From a virus: a stretch of DNA of 64,000 nt. Below are positions 35,227 to 43,181 of the stretch, in pieces (the stretch's first letter is position 1; each line of letters starts with the position of its first letter). The notes under the pieces are model-generated. The model ran no database searches. It worked only from the letters and a program-made list of their open reading frames with translations, and was not told the origin of the DNA. The position numbers and the translations under genes are program-made. The stretch lies in the IMG/VR virus record IMGVR_UViG_3300031951_000003, positions 62,001-126,000 of that record; one strand, written 5' to 3'.

Positions 35227-36751
35227 CAATTCAATTTTTTTTCAGGTAAGAGTTATCGATAACAATGACCCAATGATGCTCGGTAGAATTAGAGGGTGTC
35301 TCGAAATTGATAACGTTGAGGACATTTTAAGAGCAGTGTCGGACCCACCGTGGAATCCAGAGAAAGACCCTTGGACATCCCGTGACCCATTGGTATTTAA
35401 TCCGCTCCTACCATACTTCTTATACCAAGTCCCCAAAAACGAGGAAATGGTTCAGGTTATATATTTGAACAAAGATTTCAAATATCAGAACCAATATTAT
35501 GTTCAAAACACATATTTTAGCCCAACTTCAACATTCAATCAATTCCAATTTGGCGCAAATAAATTTACAGGAACGGGTATGCAAATCAAAAGCCCAAAAC
35601 CTTTAAAAAACCAAGATGGAACTTATTCTGATAAGGCAATACATAAAGGTGTTTTTCCTGAACCTGGTGATAATGCTTTATTGGGTAGGGGTAGTGCTGA
35701 CGTAGTCATCAAACAGGACGACGTTTTATTAAGAGCGGGTAAATTCAAAGGGGAAACTTTACAACCTAATGTTGTCCCCGTCAATAATCCCCAAAGGAGT
35801 TTTCTTCAACTTTCAAGATTTCAATACATTAAAAGAAATCAGCCAGATAGAACGTTTTATCAGTTACAAGAAAATGTAGTTTTGGTAAAATATCTTATAG
35901 AATGGGTTCTCAACAATCCCGAAAATTCCCAAGACAAATTCAATGGTTCGGTTTTTCTTTATCAGTTGAAACCTGACGCAACCGTAAACTCTAAAAACTT
36001 AAAAGTTGATAGTGTAGTTAAGGAAAATCTTAAATTCTTGGTGACGAAACAAAGTTTCACAATGTTGTCAAAAGAGGATGCCATCAAATATATAAATAAT
36101 TTTATCAGGGACTGTAACAGTTCAGATAGAACCGTAGGTGGTAGAGTTGTTTTTCCGAATAACAACGCTGCCGAAAAGTTCCCAATATTTTATAGACCAA
36201 GTCGATTGATGAGTGAAAAACTAAATCTTACGACCCCGTCAGGTGTTAATGCAACATCAATTGAGGTCAAGAACATTTCGGATGTTTATAATAACATAAA
36301 ATTATTATCAGGAATAAAAGGTGGTTATGGTCTCATATATGCAAAAAATAAAGTTGGTGAACCTCAAACAATTAAAAAACTTAAAGTTCCTGACGTAAAA
36401 TATATAAACCAACAAAATACAGTTGGGGCTCTAGGTGGTGACAAATTATTCTTACTATCACATAATTCTCAAATTCCAGGTAAAGGAAAAATAAATTTTG
36501 ACAATACCTTGTATGGTATCGGTCCTGAAGAATTTGCAAACATAGAATCTAAAACATCTAGCACCGTTAGAGGTGAAGAGTTATTGGAACTTATAAATTT
36601 GATTGTAAGATATCTTATTACACACACTCACGCTTATCCTGGATTACCACCAATACCTGTGACAGAAGACGGTTCTACGTCTCAAGAAATACTTACTGAA
36701 CTACAAAATGCGGTAAACAAAATTCTGAACTCCAATATCCGAATTAATTGA
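35219..36751 (+). CDS. Baseplate hub protein with gp5-type OB fold
   Basis: A 510-residue protein. The N-terminus FFQVRVIDNNDPMMLGRIRGCLE is the OB-fold opening of T4 gp5/VgrG-like hub proteins (strand, D-x-x-x-P, GRIRxx). It is long in the middle and has the C-terminal LIVRYLITHTHAYPGLPPIP, where the HTH and Pro-rich tail resemble gp5/gpV-type ends. No lysozyme catalytic triad is visible, so cell-wall digestion, if present, lies elsewhere. Good structural call, moderate family certainty. Confidence 0.75.
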   Translation: MDNNSIFFQVRVIDNNDPMMLGRIRGCLEIDNVEDILRAVSDPPWNPEKDPWTSRDPLVFNPLLPYFLYQVPKNEEMVQVIYLNKDFKYQNQYYVQNTYFSPTSTFNQFQFGANKFTGTGMQIKSPKPLKNQDGTYSDKAIHKGVFPEPGDNALLGRGSADVVIKQDDVLLRAGKFKGETLQPNVVPVNNPQRSFLQLSRFQYIKRNQPDRTFYQLQENVVLVKYLIEWVLNNPENSQDKFNGSVFLYQLKPDATVNSKNLKVDSVVKENLKFLVTKQSFTMLSKEDAIKYINNFIRDCNSSDRTVGGRVVFPNNNAAEKFPIFYRPSRLMSEKLNLTTPSGVNATSIEVKNISDVYNNIKLLSGIKGGYGLIYAKNKVGEPQTIKKLKVPDVKYINQQNTVGALGGDKLFLLSHNSQIPGKGKINFDNTLYGIGPEEFANIESKTSSTVRGEELLELINLIVRYLITHTHAYPGLPPIPVTEDGSTSQEILTELQNAVNKILNSNIRIN

Positions 36752-36758
36752 TATTTAT
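36751..36758 (+). promoter_or_regulatory. Late-type element ATATTTAT
   Basis: ATATTTAT overlaps the end of the hub gene and lies 12 bases before the ATG at 36771. Confidence 0.6.
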
Positions 36759-36770
36759 AAAAAAAAGTGA

Positions 36771-38279
36771 ATGTCAATTTTAAGGTCATATTTCAGTAAA
36801 AATAACACAATTATTTCCAATTCATACGTGAACACAGGACGTAACCCTGTTGTTCAATTGAATTTTGGTGCGTCGGATTACATAGTTCCAAACTATGGAT
36901 ATACACGTTTCATTTTTGATTTAGACCTACAACAACTAAGAGATTCGATTGCAAACGGAACAATTTCGACAGGATGCACATCGGCGATGACACATACACT
37001 TAAGATGACAAACACGTCTTCTTTTGACAACGAGTTACTCAACACCTTTATGTCCGACTCAAGGAGAAGGGCGACCTCATTCGATTTAATATTATTCAGA
37101 ATCCCCAAAACCTCAGGCTCAACAGGTAACCCTCAAGAATGGGATGAAGGGGTTGGATACGATTATAACAATTTTAATTTAGCACAGAACAGTGCACAAG
37201 GTGGTCAATCCCCTTTGACATACGTTGACCCAAGAGCCTTTTCTACAAGACCATCCAATTGGTATCAGACTACCACAATTGATGATTGGTCACAAGCAGG
37301 AATTTACAATAACAAGAATGAGGGCAGTGTTAATTATACGGGTCTTACAGTCGTTTCTAGACAACATTTCGAGTTGGGTAATGAAGACCTCAACATGGAC
37401 ATGACAAACGAAATTAACGGTGTTTTAAACGGTTCTATAACGGGTGTAACAGGTTGGGGTTTAGCATATCTTCCTCAGATTGAAAATATAACAGGTTTGA
37501 CCGATAGTTACAGTGTTGCATTCTTCTCGAGACATACCCAAACTTTCTACCAACCATACCTTTTGACCAATTACGACGATTTGATTCAGGATGATAGAAA
37601 CCAATTTCTGAAGAACCAAGAGAATAGATTATATCTCTACATTTATCAGAATGGTGATTTGGTTAATCTTGATAGTGACCCGTTTGTGAGAATAGAAGAT
37701 AGAGTTGGTGTTGCTGTAACTGGTATGGAGGCATTGACAACTTGTTTAAGAACTAAAGGGGTTTATGAAGTAATTGTTCCGAATGGTTTTACAGGTGCTA
37801 CCCCATGTCAATACTACGATGTTTGGTCAGGATTAACAATTAATGGTCAATCACTTCCAAACGTATCGAATACCTTCACTCTTCAACAATATTCTGCAGG
37901 AATACAAATCGGAACTCTATCCAAAGAACCTCAAAAGTTTGGTTTCAATTTTTACGGGATTCTACAGAACGAACAAATTTTGAATACAGACATTAGAAAG
38001 GTTGGTGTCACAATTAAAAAAGCATACACCGGTCAACAAATGTTATTAGATGTATCAGCATTTTACAGGGTTTATGTCAAAGAAGGAACAACAGAAGTAT
38101 TAGTTCAAGATTGGACACCAATAAACAGAACGCCAAATGAGTATTATTTCATTTTCGATATGAGAGATAAAATTCCTAATCAATATTATGTTGACATTCA
38201 AGTTAACACTTCAGGTGAGAAAGATACTTATAAAAGACAATTAACGTTTAACATAGTAAATCAGAAACAAAATGGCTAA
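36771..38279 (+). CDS. Large virion protein, tail or baseplate
   Basis: A 502-residue protein rich in Thr, Asn, Tyr and Phe, starting SILRSYFSKNNTIISNSYVNTGRNPVVQLNFG. The middle has SVAFFSRHTQTFYQPYLLTNYDD. The composition and the repeated beta-strand pattern resemble virion fibre or wedge proteins. No signal peptide and no enzymatic motif. It overlaps the next gene by 8 bases and carries its own late-type element. Confidence 0.65.
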   Translation: MSILRSYFSKNNTIISNSYVNTGRNPVVQLNFGASDYIVPNYGYTRFIFDLDLQQLRDSIANGTISTGCTSAMTHTLKMTNTSSFDNELLNTFMSDSRRRATSFDLILFRIPKTSGSTGNPQEWDEGVGYDYNNFNLAQNSAQGGQSPLTYVDPRAFSTRPSNWYQTTTIDDWSQAGIYNNKNEGSVNYTGLTVVSRQHFELGNEDLNMDMTNEINGVLNGSITGVTGWGLAYLPQIENITGLTDSYSVAFFSRHTQTFYQPYLLTNYDDLIQDDRNQFLKNQENRLYLYIYQNGDLVNLDSDPFVRIEDRVGVAVTGMEALTTCLRTKGVYEVIVPNGFTGATPCQYYDVWSGLTINGQSLPNVSNTFTLQQYSAGIQIGTLSKEPQKFGFNFYGILQNEQILNTDIRKVGVTIKKAYTGQQMLLDVSAFYRVYVKEGTTEVLVQDWTPINRTPNEYYFIFDMRDKIPNQYYVDIQVNTSGEKDTYKRQLTFNIVNQKQNG

Positions 38280-38742
38280 AGTTGTAAAATTAACCGAATC
38301 AGATATAACCAAGTTGGTTAACAAAGTTCTCAATGAATCATACCAAGAGCATGAAAATTACATGTTTTTTTCTAACCTCAAACAGATTATGAGACAATGT
38401 AAAATGTTGTTGGAGTTTGACCCACAGATGATAGATGAAATTTTACAAAACGGTCACGACTGGGCCGATGACCACGTTACTGAGGCTAAAACCAACATGG
38501 ACCAAGTTTTTGATTTTTTCATGAATGAAAAATCTAAAATGGGAGATTATTTAGATTTCGAAGATTTGAGTGAAGGTAGAAAAAAAACAGGAACTAAACT
38601 TTGTGCAAGAGGTAAGGCAGCGGCTAAGAGTAAATTCAAAGTTTACCCATCAGCTTATGCAAATGGATATGCCGTTCAGGTTTGTAAAGGAAAAATGCCA
38701 GGTTTAGATGGAAAAAAACAATGTTCAGGTGCATATTGTTAA
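38272..38742 (+). CDS. Putative packaged head protein with DUF5872-like Cys tail
   Basis: A 156-residue protein. It opens VVKLTESDITKLVNKVLNESYQ, a leader ending LNE like the predicted cleavage site of the capsid protein. The middle is acidic and helical. The end, GTKLCARGKAAAKSKFKVYPSAYANGYAVQVCKG, is a Cys/Lys motif I associate with DUF5872-type domains of viruses. I infer that it is carried into the head and trimmed by the prohead protease. Not proven by sequence. Confidence 0.65.
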   Translation: MAKVVKLTESDITKLVNKVLNESYQEHENYMFFSNLKQIMRQCKMLLEFDPQMIDEILQNGHDWADDHVTEAKTNMDQVFDFFMNEKSKMGDYLDFEDLSEGRKKTGTKLCARGKAAAKSKFKVYPSAYANGYAVQVCKGKMPGLDGKKQCSGAYC

Positions 38743-38765
38743 TTTGATTATTATTTTTATCTTTG
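38736..38765 (+). promoter_or_regulatory. Host-type promoter TTG-N19-TATCTTTG
   Basis: TTG (736-738), 19 bases, then TATCTTTG (758-765), a full match to the Bacteroidetes -33/-7 pattern. It ends 4 bases before the ATG at 38770, so the transcript may start at the start codon. Confidence 0.6.
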
Positions 38766-38769
38766 ATTA

Positions 38770-39180
38770 ATGGATAACAAAGTTGTTGGTTTCATCCCGA
38801 ATATATTATATAAGGTTTTTTTAGCACTCAAGGAAAAGTTCGACCCCAAAAAACCGTTGCCGGCTGACGAAAGAATCACCTACGAAATATGTAGAAAGGT
38901 CCTTGACGACTCAGATTCAAAATTAACTTTAGCCCCATTATCTAATAAAAGATTTATAAAAAACGAGTCCAAGGATATGTTTATTGTTTTACATGACCAT
39001 AGTGTAAAACTAATAAATCATATATACAGTTATTCCGTGTATATCTCAGACACAAGTCTTTACGTAGAGTTAGTCGAAAAATTTGACAAGAAATTGGATG
39101 ATGAAAGAATGAAACTTGAGATTGAAATCAATAATAATATCAATCATTCTTTAGAGGAAATTTTAAAAAAACTTGATTAG
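38770..39180 (+). CDS. Hypothetical protein under a host-type promoter
   Basis: A 136-residue protein, predicted mixed alpha/beta with a charged helical C-terminus. I do not recognise it. It follows a near-perfect Bacteroidetes promoter and runs toward the convergent 39177-40070 gene, with a 4-base overlap of ends. Early expression by the unmodified host polymerase is inferred. Confidence 0.6.
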   Translation: MDNKVVGFIPNILYKVFLALKEKFDPKKPLPADERITYEICRKVLDDSDSKLTLAPLSNKRFIKNESKDMFIVLHDHSVKLINHIYSYSVYISDTSLYVELVEKFDKKLDDERMKLEIEINNNINHSLEEILKKLD

Positions 39181-40070
39181 TATCTCCCACTAAAATATAC
39201 GTATAATACCTCAGGTATTCTGAAACAACTTTTCTTTTCACCTTTATTGTTTACACAATCTATTGGTTTTAGATTTTTTACAAGTTTTCTCAGTTCATAT
39301 GGGGCTTTACTTGTCATTAGGTAAACCTGTTCAACAGGATATAACAAATTGGGACTATATTCTTCTTTTAAAACCCTCTTAATTAATCCCCTCAAAGATT
39401 CATTTTTTGGTTTATATGAAGTCATTGTTGGTTTGTTACCTGTTCCCATTTTAGGGTCTTTTTTCTCAGCTTTCCTTTTTTGAGCACATGCATTCTTTTT
39501 TTGAGAGTCACTCATTTTTGAAGCAACACCTGCCGCTCTACATTTTGGATATCCCTTACTATCTGCCTCGGGTCTTCCACACGGAGGATGTCCCCCACCT
39601 TCTTTTTTTCTACATATATTTACCCAAGGTCCTTTGGGTTGTTTACTACCTTTTGGTTTCTTTTTTGTCCCAAACCATACCGCTAAATCCTCTTTTAAAA
39701 CTGGTTCATATTCAGTTTTTGGTATATGTGCAATTCTTTTTACTTCTTTGGGTGTTCCAAGGGCATCACTTCCCATGGGTGAATACCCATTTATTGGATT
39801 TCCGTCATCATCGCTTTGTGAAAACATTTCTTTTGCTTTTTTAGCTCTTTTTATTGCCTTCGTTTCGTTTTTTCTTATTAACGTTTGGTCCCTTTCCATT
39901 TCACCATCATAACTATCGTAAGCATTCACCGCACTAACAAAGTTCGATACTGGTTTCGTGAAAGGTTCCAAGGGCTCTTTTTCCCATATTTGGGGTGCAA
40001 GAACTAATGGTATTTTCATTCTACCTGAACTACCTGAACCAGTGGCTTCATTAATGAATCTTTTTTTCAT
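39177..40070 (-). CDS. Putative packaged head protein with Cys-rich domain
   Basis: A 297-residue protein from the ATG at 40070; the promoter-like ATATTTAT at 40083 lies between this and the further upstream ATG at 40112, which favours the shorter form. It opens MKKRFINEATGSG, matching the capsid maturation motif INE. The centre has WFGTKKKPKGSKQPKGPWVNICRKK and CGRPEADSKGYPKCRAAG, a DUF5872-like Cys/Lys module. A second leader-like block SLRGLIKRVLKEEYSP begins the C-terminal part. I infer a head-packaged basic protein. Confidence 0.65.
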   Translation of the reverse strand: MKKRFINEATGSGSSGRMKIPLVLAPQIWEKEPLEPFTKPVSNFVSAVNAYDSYDGEMERDQTLIRKNETKAIKRAKKAKEMFSQSDDDGNPINGYSPMGSDALGTPKEVKRIAHIPKTEYEPVLKEDLAVWFGTKKKPKGSKQPKGPWVNICRKKEGGGHPPCGRPEADSKGYPKCRAAGVASKMSDSQKKNACAQKRKAEKKDPKMGTGNKPTMTSYKPKNESLRGLIKRVLKEEYSPNLLYPVEQVYLMTSKAPYELRKLVKNLKPIDCVNNKGEKKSCFRIPEVLYVYFSGRY

Positions 40071-40082
40071 ATATTTCTTAAT

Positions 40083-40090
40083 ATAAATAT
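40083..40090 (-). promoter_or_regulatory. Late-type element ATATTTAT
   Basis: Sense-strand ATATTTAT, 12 bases before the ATG at 40070. It decides the start of this gene. Confidence 0.6.
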
Positions 40091-40098
40091 CCTGTAAA

Positions 40099-40296
40099 AT
40101 GTTTGATAACAAGAATCAATTAATTTCTCGAATTATAGAAATTGAATATCACATTACCTCAGAAATCTCTAAAGGACATAAACCTTTTTTTGGTGACTAT
40201 TTAGAACCTCTCAGACAAGAAGTTGACACATTGAGATGTATTGTATTCGGTTACAATAGTCCATATTGTAAAAAAAAATTGGTGGATAAAAAATAA
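40099..40296 (+). CDS. Small hypothetical protein
   Basis: A 65-residue protein with alternating charged residues and a Lys-rich end. It lies between two host-promoter genes and divergent from the 39177-40070 gene. I see no motif. Confidence 0.5.
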   Translation: MFDNKNQLISRIIEIEYHITSEISKGHKPFFGDYLEPLRQEVDTLRCIVFGYNSPYCKKKLVDKK

Positions 40297-40309
40297 TCGA
40301 TTAATTTTG
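40279..40309 (+). promoter_or_regulatory. Host-type promoter TTG-N20-TAATTTTG
   Basis: TTG (279-281), 20 bases, then TAATTTTG (302-309), fully matching TAnnTTTG, 6 bases before the ATG at 40316. It lies over the end of the preceding gene. Confidence 0.6.
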
Positions 40310-40315
40310 TGTGAT

Positions 40316-40705
40316 ATGAAAAAATATTATTTATTTATCTTGTTTGTTATATCTGTTTTTTCCACTTTCGGACAAAACCTCGGATTTAAAAATCCGAAAG
40401 ATTGTTATCAATTTTTATCACAATCAGAAAAAATCTTACTAAATGAATGTTTGGATTCTCTAAATGTTAAACTTGATTCAATCAAAGGAGTTGATGAAAT
40501 TTATGATTCACCAATTTTATTGAACTGTAATATAAAAGCTGTAGTTAAAAGTGATTACCTTTTCAAGGATTCTAGAACACAAACTTATACAAACTATTTA
40601 ATTGAAACACTATTTCGTAATGCAACACTGATGGAACCAAAATACATGGTTTTTGTTAATAGGGATACTAATGGTTCAAAAATAACGGTGCAACAATATT
40701 ATTAA
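40316..40705 (+). CDS. Exported small protein with flavobacterial-type signal peptide
   Basis: A 129-residue protein. The N-terminus (KKYYLFILFVISVFSTFGQ) is a Lys-rich start, hydrophobic core and a likely signal-peptidase site after FGQ, typical of Flavobacteriia. The mature part has Cys near residues 32 and 45 and a run of acidic and Ser residues, without a known domain. A longer upstream reading is less likely because the promoter ends 6 bases before this ATG. It may alter the host envelope, for example in exclusion. Confidence 0.65.
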   Translation: MKKYYLFILFVISVFSTFGQNLGFKNPKDCYQFLSQSEKILLNECLDSLNVKLDSIKGVDEIYDSPILLNCNIKAVVKSDYLFKDSRTQTYTNYLIETLFRNATLMEPKYMVFVNRDTNGSKITVQQYY

Positions 40706-41268
40706 ACTTCGTAGGGTTTTGCTTCTTCCACGTCTTTAACTTCTAAAGAACGACCCTTGTTTTGTTTTACAATGAAATAATCATTTGGGGTGTAGGATTC
40801 TCCAGTCTTAAGTTTCTTTCTATTTTTTTTGTATTTGTCTAAAATATCAAAATCATACACAGGACCCAAAGATAATTTTCCGATAGCAGGTAAACCATTT
40901 TCTTTTGTATAGACAACCCAATTACCCTGACTCCTTTCGAAGTTAGTTTTAATCAAAGAGGCAATCATATTCGCGGTTTCGGTTGTCTCATTATTTTCGA
41001 ATGTGGAACCATTCCACCTTAGCGATAACTCAGAAAGTTTCGGTAAACTAAATTCAGTTTTCTCAATGATGTTACTTTTAGGTCTTTTCGCAAAAACATC
41101 ATAGGTATCTCCATTTTTAACCAAATATATTTCCTCCGCCTTGGTAGGTTCCGTTAAGGATGTGTTTCTTGAAAAAATAAAATCATAGTTTTGCTGTTGT
41201 TCATTAATTACTCTATTAACAATTTCCACAAATTCCGATTCCGTTAATCTTATTATTTTCTTGGTCAT
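40702..41268 (-). CDS. Putative packaged head protein (leader VINE)
   Basis: A 188-residue protein beginning TKKIIRLTESEFVEIVNRVINEQQQ, a leader nearly identical in pattern to that of 38272-38742 and ending INE. Its mature region is mixed alpha/beta with the segments YLVKNGDTYDVFAK and SLGPVYDFDIL. It lies just upstream of the capsid-gene terminator and has a late-type element 4 bases before the ATG. I infer packaging in the head. Function unknown. Confidence 0.65.
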   Translation of the reverse strand: MTKKIIRLTESEFVEIVNRVINEQQQNYDFIFSRNTSLTEPTKAEEIYLVKNGDTYDVFAKRPKSNIIEKTEFSLPKLSELSLRWNGSTFENNETTETANMIASLIKTNFERSQGNWVVYTKENGLPAIGKLSLGPVYDFDILDKYKKNRKKLKTGESYTPNDYFIVKQNKGRSLEVKDVEEAKPYEV

Positions 41269-41272
41269 ATAA

Positions 41273-41280
41273 ATAAATAT
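41273..41280 (-). promoter_or_regulatory. Late-type element ATATTTAT, 4 bases from ATG
   Basis: Sense-strand ATATTTAT ending 4 bases before the ATG at 41268. Confidence 0.6.
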
Positions 41281-41291
41281 CATAATAAAAA

Positions 41292-41315
41292 AAAAGGGTC
41301 CCGAAGGACCCTTTT
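41292..41315 (-). terminator. Strong terminator after the major capsid gene
   Basis: AAAAGGGTCC (292-301) and GGACCCTTTT (306-315) form a perfect stem with a TTCG tetraloop on the minus strand, followed by a T-run. It ends the capsid transcript. Confidence 0.93.
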
Positions 41316-41334
41316 ATATTTTGGTTAGACCATA

Positions 41335-43146
41335 TTATCTCAACTCTTTCAAATCGAATGTTCTAACACCATCAACTGTGATTCTACCGTAGAATCTGTT
41401 GTTCACCATTTTCTTAGCGTATCTAGTCATGATACCTTTGATTGGTGTGAAGTTGAATGGGTTATACATTGTTGGAGTAAGTTGTAAAGGTACATATGGT
41501 GCGTAAATGTAACCTGTATCAAGAAGCGAAGTTCCTTTGTGACCGATTAACACTTGGTTTGGTGGGAAGTAAGGGTCTCTATAAACTTGGTATCTACCAG
41601 CTAGAGTTCCTACTCTTTCAATACCCATGTTGTATTGGTCTTGCTCAGGAGCTGCGTTTGAAACGTGGAAATATTCTAAATCATCAAAAATCGCAGAGAT
41701 TTCAGAAGATACAACAATCCAGTTAGCACCGCCTCTTAAAGTTGATTTGTGAATTTGAGCTGACAATTGATTGATTGCAGTAATCAACGTTTGGTTCCAG
41801 TCTTTCTGAGTGTAAGAAACTGCGCCAGTTCCACCACCGAGTCTCTTCCAACCGTTGTAATCCCATCTCAAGTTCCATGCTGCACCTTTTCTAAGGTCTC
41901 TCAAGATTTCTCTATCGATTTCAGCCGCAACCTGCTCAGACAATAAAGCTGTCAATTCAGCTTCAGCGTCAATGTTGTGGAATGCTGCAACGTCTTGTGC
42001 CATTTCAGGTGACCATTGTGCTCTTAACTTTCTTTCTGTAACAGAAACAGTTACTGACATAAGGTCAAATGAAACCTCACCAATTTTATCTTCAAATTCT
42101 AAGTTCTTATACAATCTGTAAGTAGCTGAGAACGCTGAGTTTGCAGCTGTTGTTGAAGAGAATGTAGAACCTGTGTAACCGTCCATAGAACCTGTACATG
42201 TAATACATACTGGAACTTGAAGGTCGATTTCAAGATAGATATCACCATTTACATCACAGATGTTGTCATACTGACCACCATCAGTTAATGAACCTGGGAA
42301 ATCTAAAGTAGCGTTGTTGTTACCGTATTGAACGATACCTTTACCATATCTTTGAGTTACTACTCTGAAAAGGTAAGGACCACCACCCGCTGTTGTTGGG
42401 TTAGCAGATACACCGTAGATAGTCAAATCAGACAAGAATGATTCTGTGTCGATTGGGTTACCATCAGGACCGATTAATTTACCTGCTCCGTCAGATGCAA
42501 AACCTGACATGATAACTAATACTTTTCTATAGTTATCTGTTGCGTATGCCGCTGGTTCAAGATTCAAAGTTGTGTTGTTCCACTGAGCTGTTACAACTGA
42601 AGTTATTGCAGATGTTACAGAAGTGAAAGAACCCTTAGAATAATCGAATAAACCTGGTGGGTCTAACGCTGGTTCATTACCCTCATAAAATCTATCATAA
42701 AGGTCTCTACCATTGTTATAGTTGTATCCTGCATTTGGAGATGTTGGACCATCTGGTGCACCGTATGGTGAATAGTGTTGATTAAGACCTGCAGGTGCTG
42801 CTGGGTCATAGCTCTGAATGTTTGGTACAAAGTAGAACAATTTACCGATTGGTAAGTTCATTGCTTGTACTGAAACGATATCGTTAGCCAACAACTTAGA
42901 GAACACTCTTCTCACGATTGGAAATACAACAGTTTCAAATGCACCTGTATCAGATGTAGATGAAGCTTCGTTGATTAAGTGAGAAGCTTGGTTTTCATAA
43001 AGTTGAGCTACGTTTTCTCTCATGTGACCTTTAAGACCCTCTAAGAATCCTAATTTGTCCCATTTGTTGATTGTGTCTTCTTTGATAACTTTAAGGTGCT
43101 TAAGACCGATGTTACCAACAAGACCTGATTCTAATAATGCTCCCAT
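41335..43146 (-). CDS. Major capsid protein, T4 gp23-like
   Basis: A 603-residue protein. The N-terminal 60 residues end in ASHLINE and are followed by ASSTSDTGAFETVVFPIVRRVFSKLLANDIVSVQAMNLPIG, closely matching the start of mature T4 gp23 (maturation at Glu65 there). This places the predicted cleavage after Glu60. Late segments DLMSVTVSVTERKLRAQWSPE and EIDREILRDLRKGA are also gp23-like. It forms the hexameric shell. It follows the scaffold gene in T4 order and is probably cotranscribed with it. Confidence 0.93.
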   Translation of the reverse strand: MGALLESGLVGNIGLKHLKVIKEDTINKWDKLGFLEGLKGHMRENVAQLYENQASHLINEASSTSDTGAFETVVFPIVRRVFSKLLANDIVSVQAMNLPIGKLFYFVPNIQSYDPAAPAGLNQHYSPYGAPDGPTSPNAGYNYNNGRDLYDRFYEGNEPALDPPGLFDYSKGSFTSVTSAITSVVTAQWNNTTLNLEPAAYATDNYRKVLVIMSGFASDGAGKLIGPDGNPIDTESFLSDLTIYGVSANPTTAGGGPYLFRVVTQRYGKGIVQYGNNNATLDFPGSLTDGGQYDNICDVNGDIYLEIDLQVPVCITCTGSMDGYTGSTFSSTTAANSAFSATYRLYKNLEFEDKIGEVSFDLMSVTVSVTERKLRAQWSPEMAQDVAAFHNIDAEAELTALLSEQVAAEIDREILRDLRKGAAWNLRWDYNGWKRLGGGTGAVSYTQKDWNQTLITAINQLSAQIHKSTLRGGANWIVVSSEISAIFDDLEYFHVSNAAPEQDQYNMGIERVGTLAGRYQVYRDPYFPPNQVLIGHKGTSLLDTGYIYAPYVPLQLTPTMYNPFNFTPIKGIMTRYAKKMVNNRFYGRITVDGVRTFDLKELR

Positions 43147-43181
43147 TTTGAGTATTTTTTAGTTTTTATTTATTTTATTTT

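Noticed and set aside
35219-36751. Lysozyme domain in the gp5-like hub protein
   Set aside because: No Glu/Asp/Thr catalytic arrangement of T4-type lysozyme is visible between the OB-fold start and the C-terminal tail.
36771-38279. Tail sheath protein
   Set aside because: The size would fit, but no sheath C-terminal signature is recognisable and the composition is closer to a fibre or wedge protein.
39488-39912. Two overlapping plus-strand open frames with hydrophobic stretches
   Set aside because: They lie wholly within the minus-strand Cys/Lys-rich gene that has a promoter element and an INE leader; the hydrophobicity is a mirror of Lys codons.
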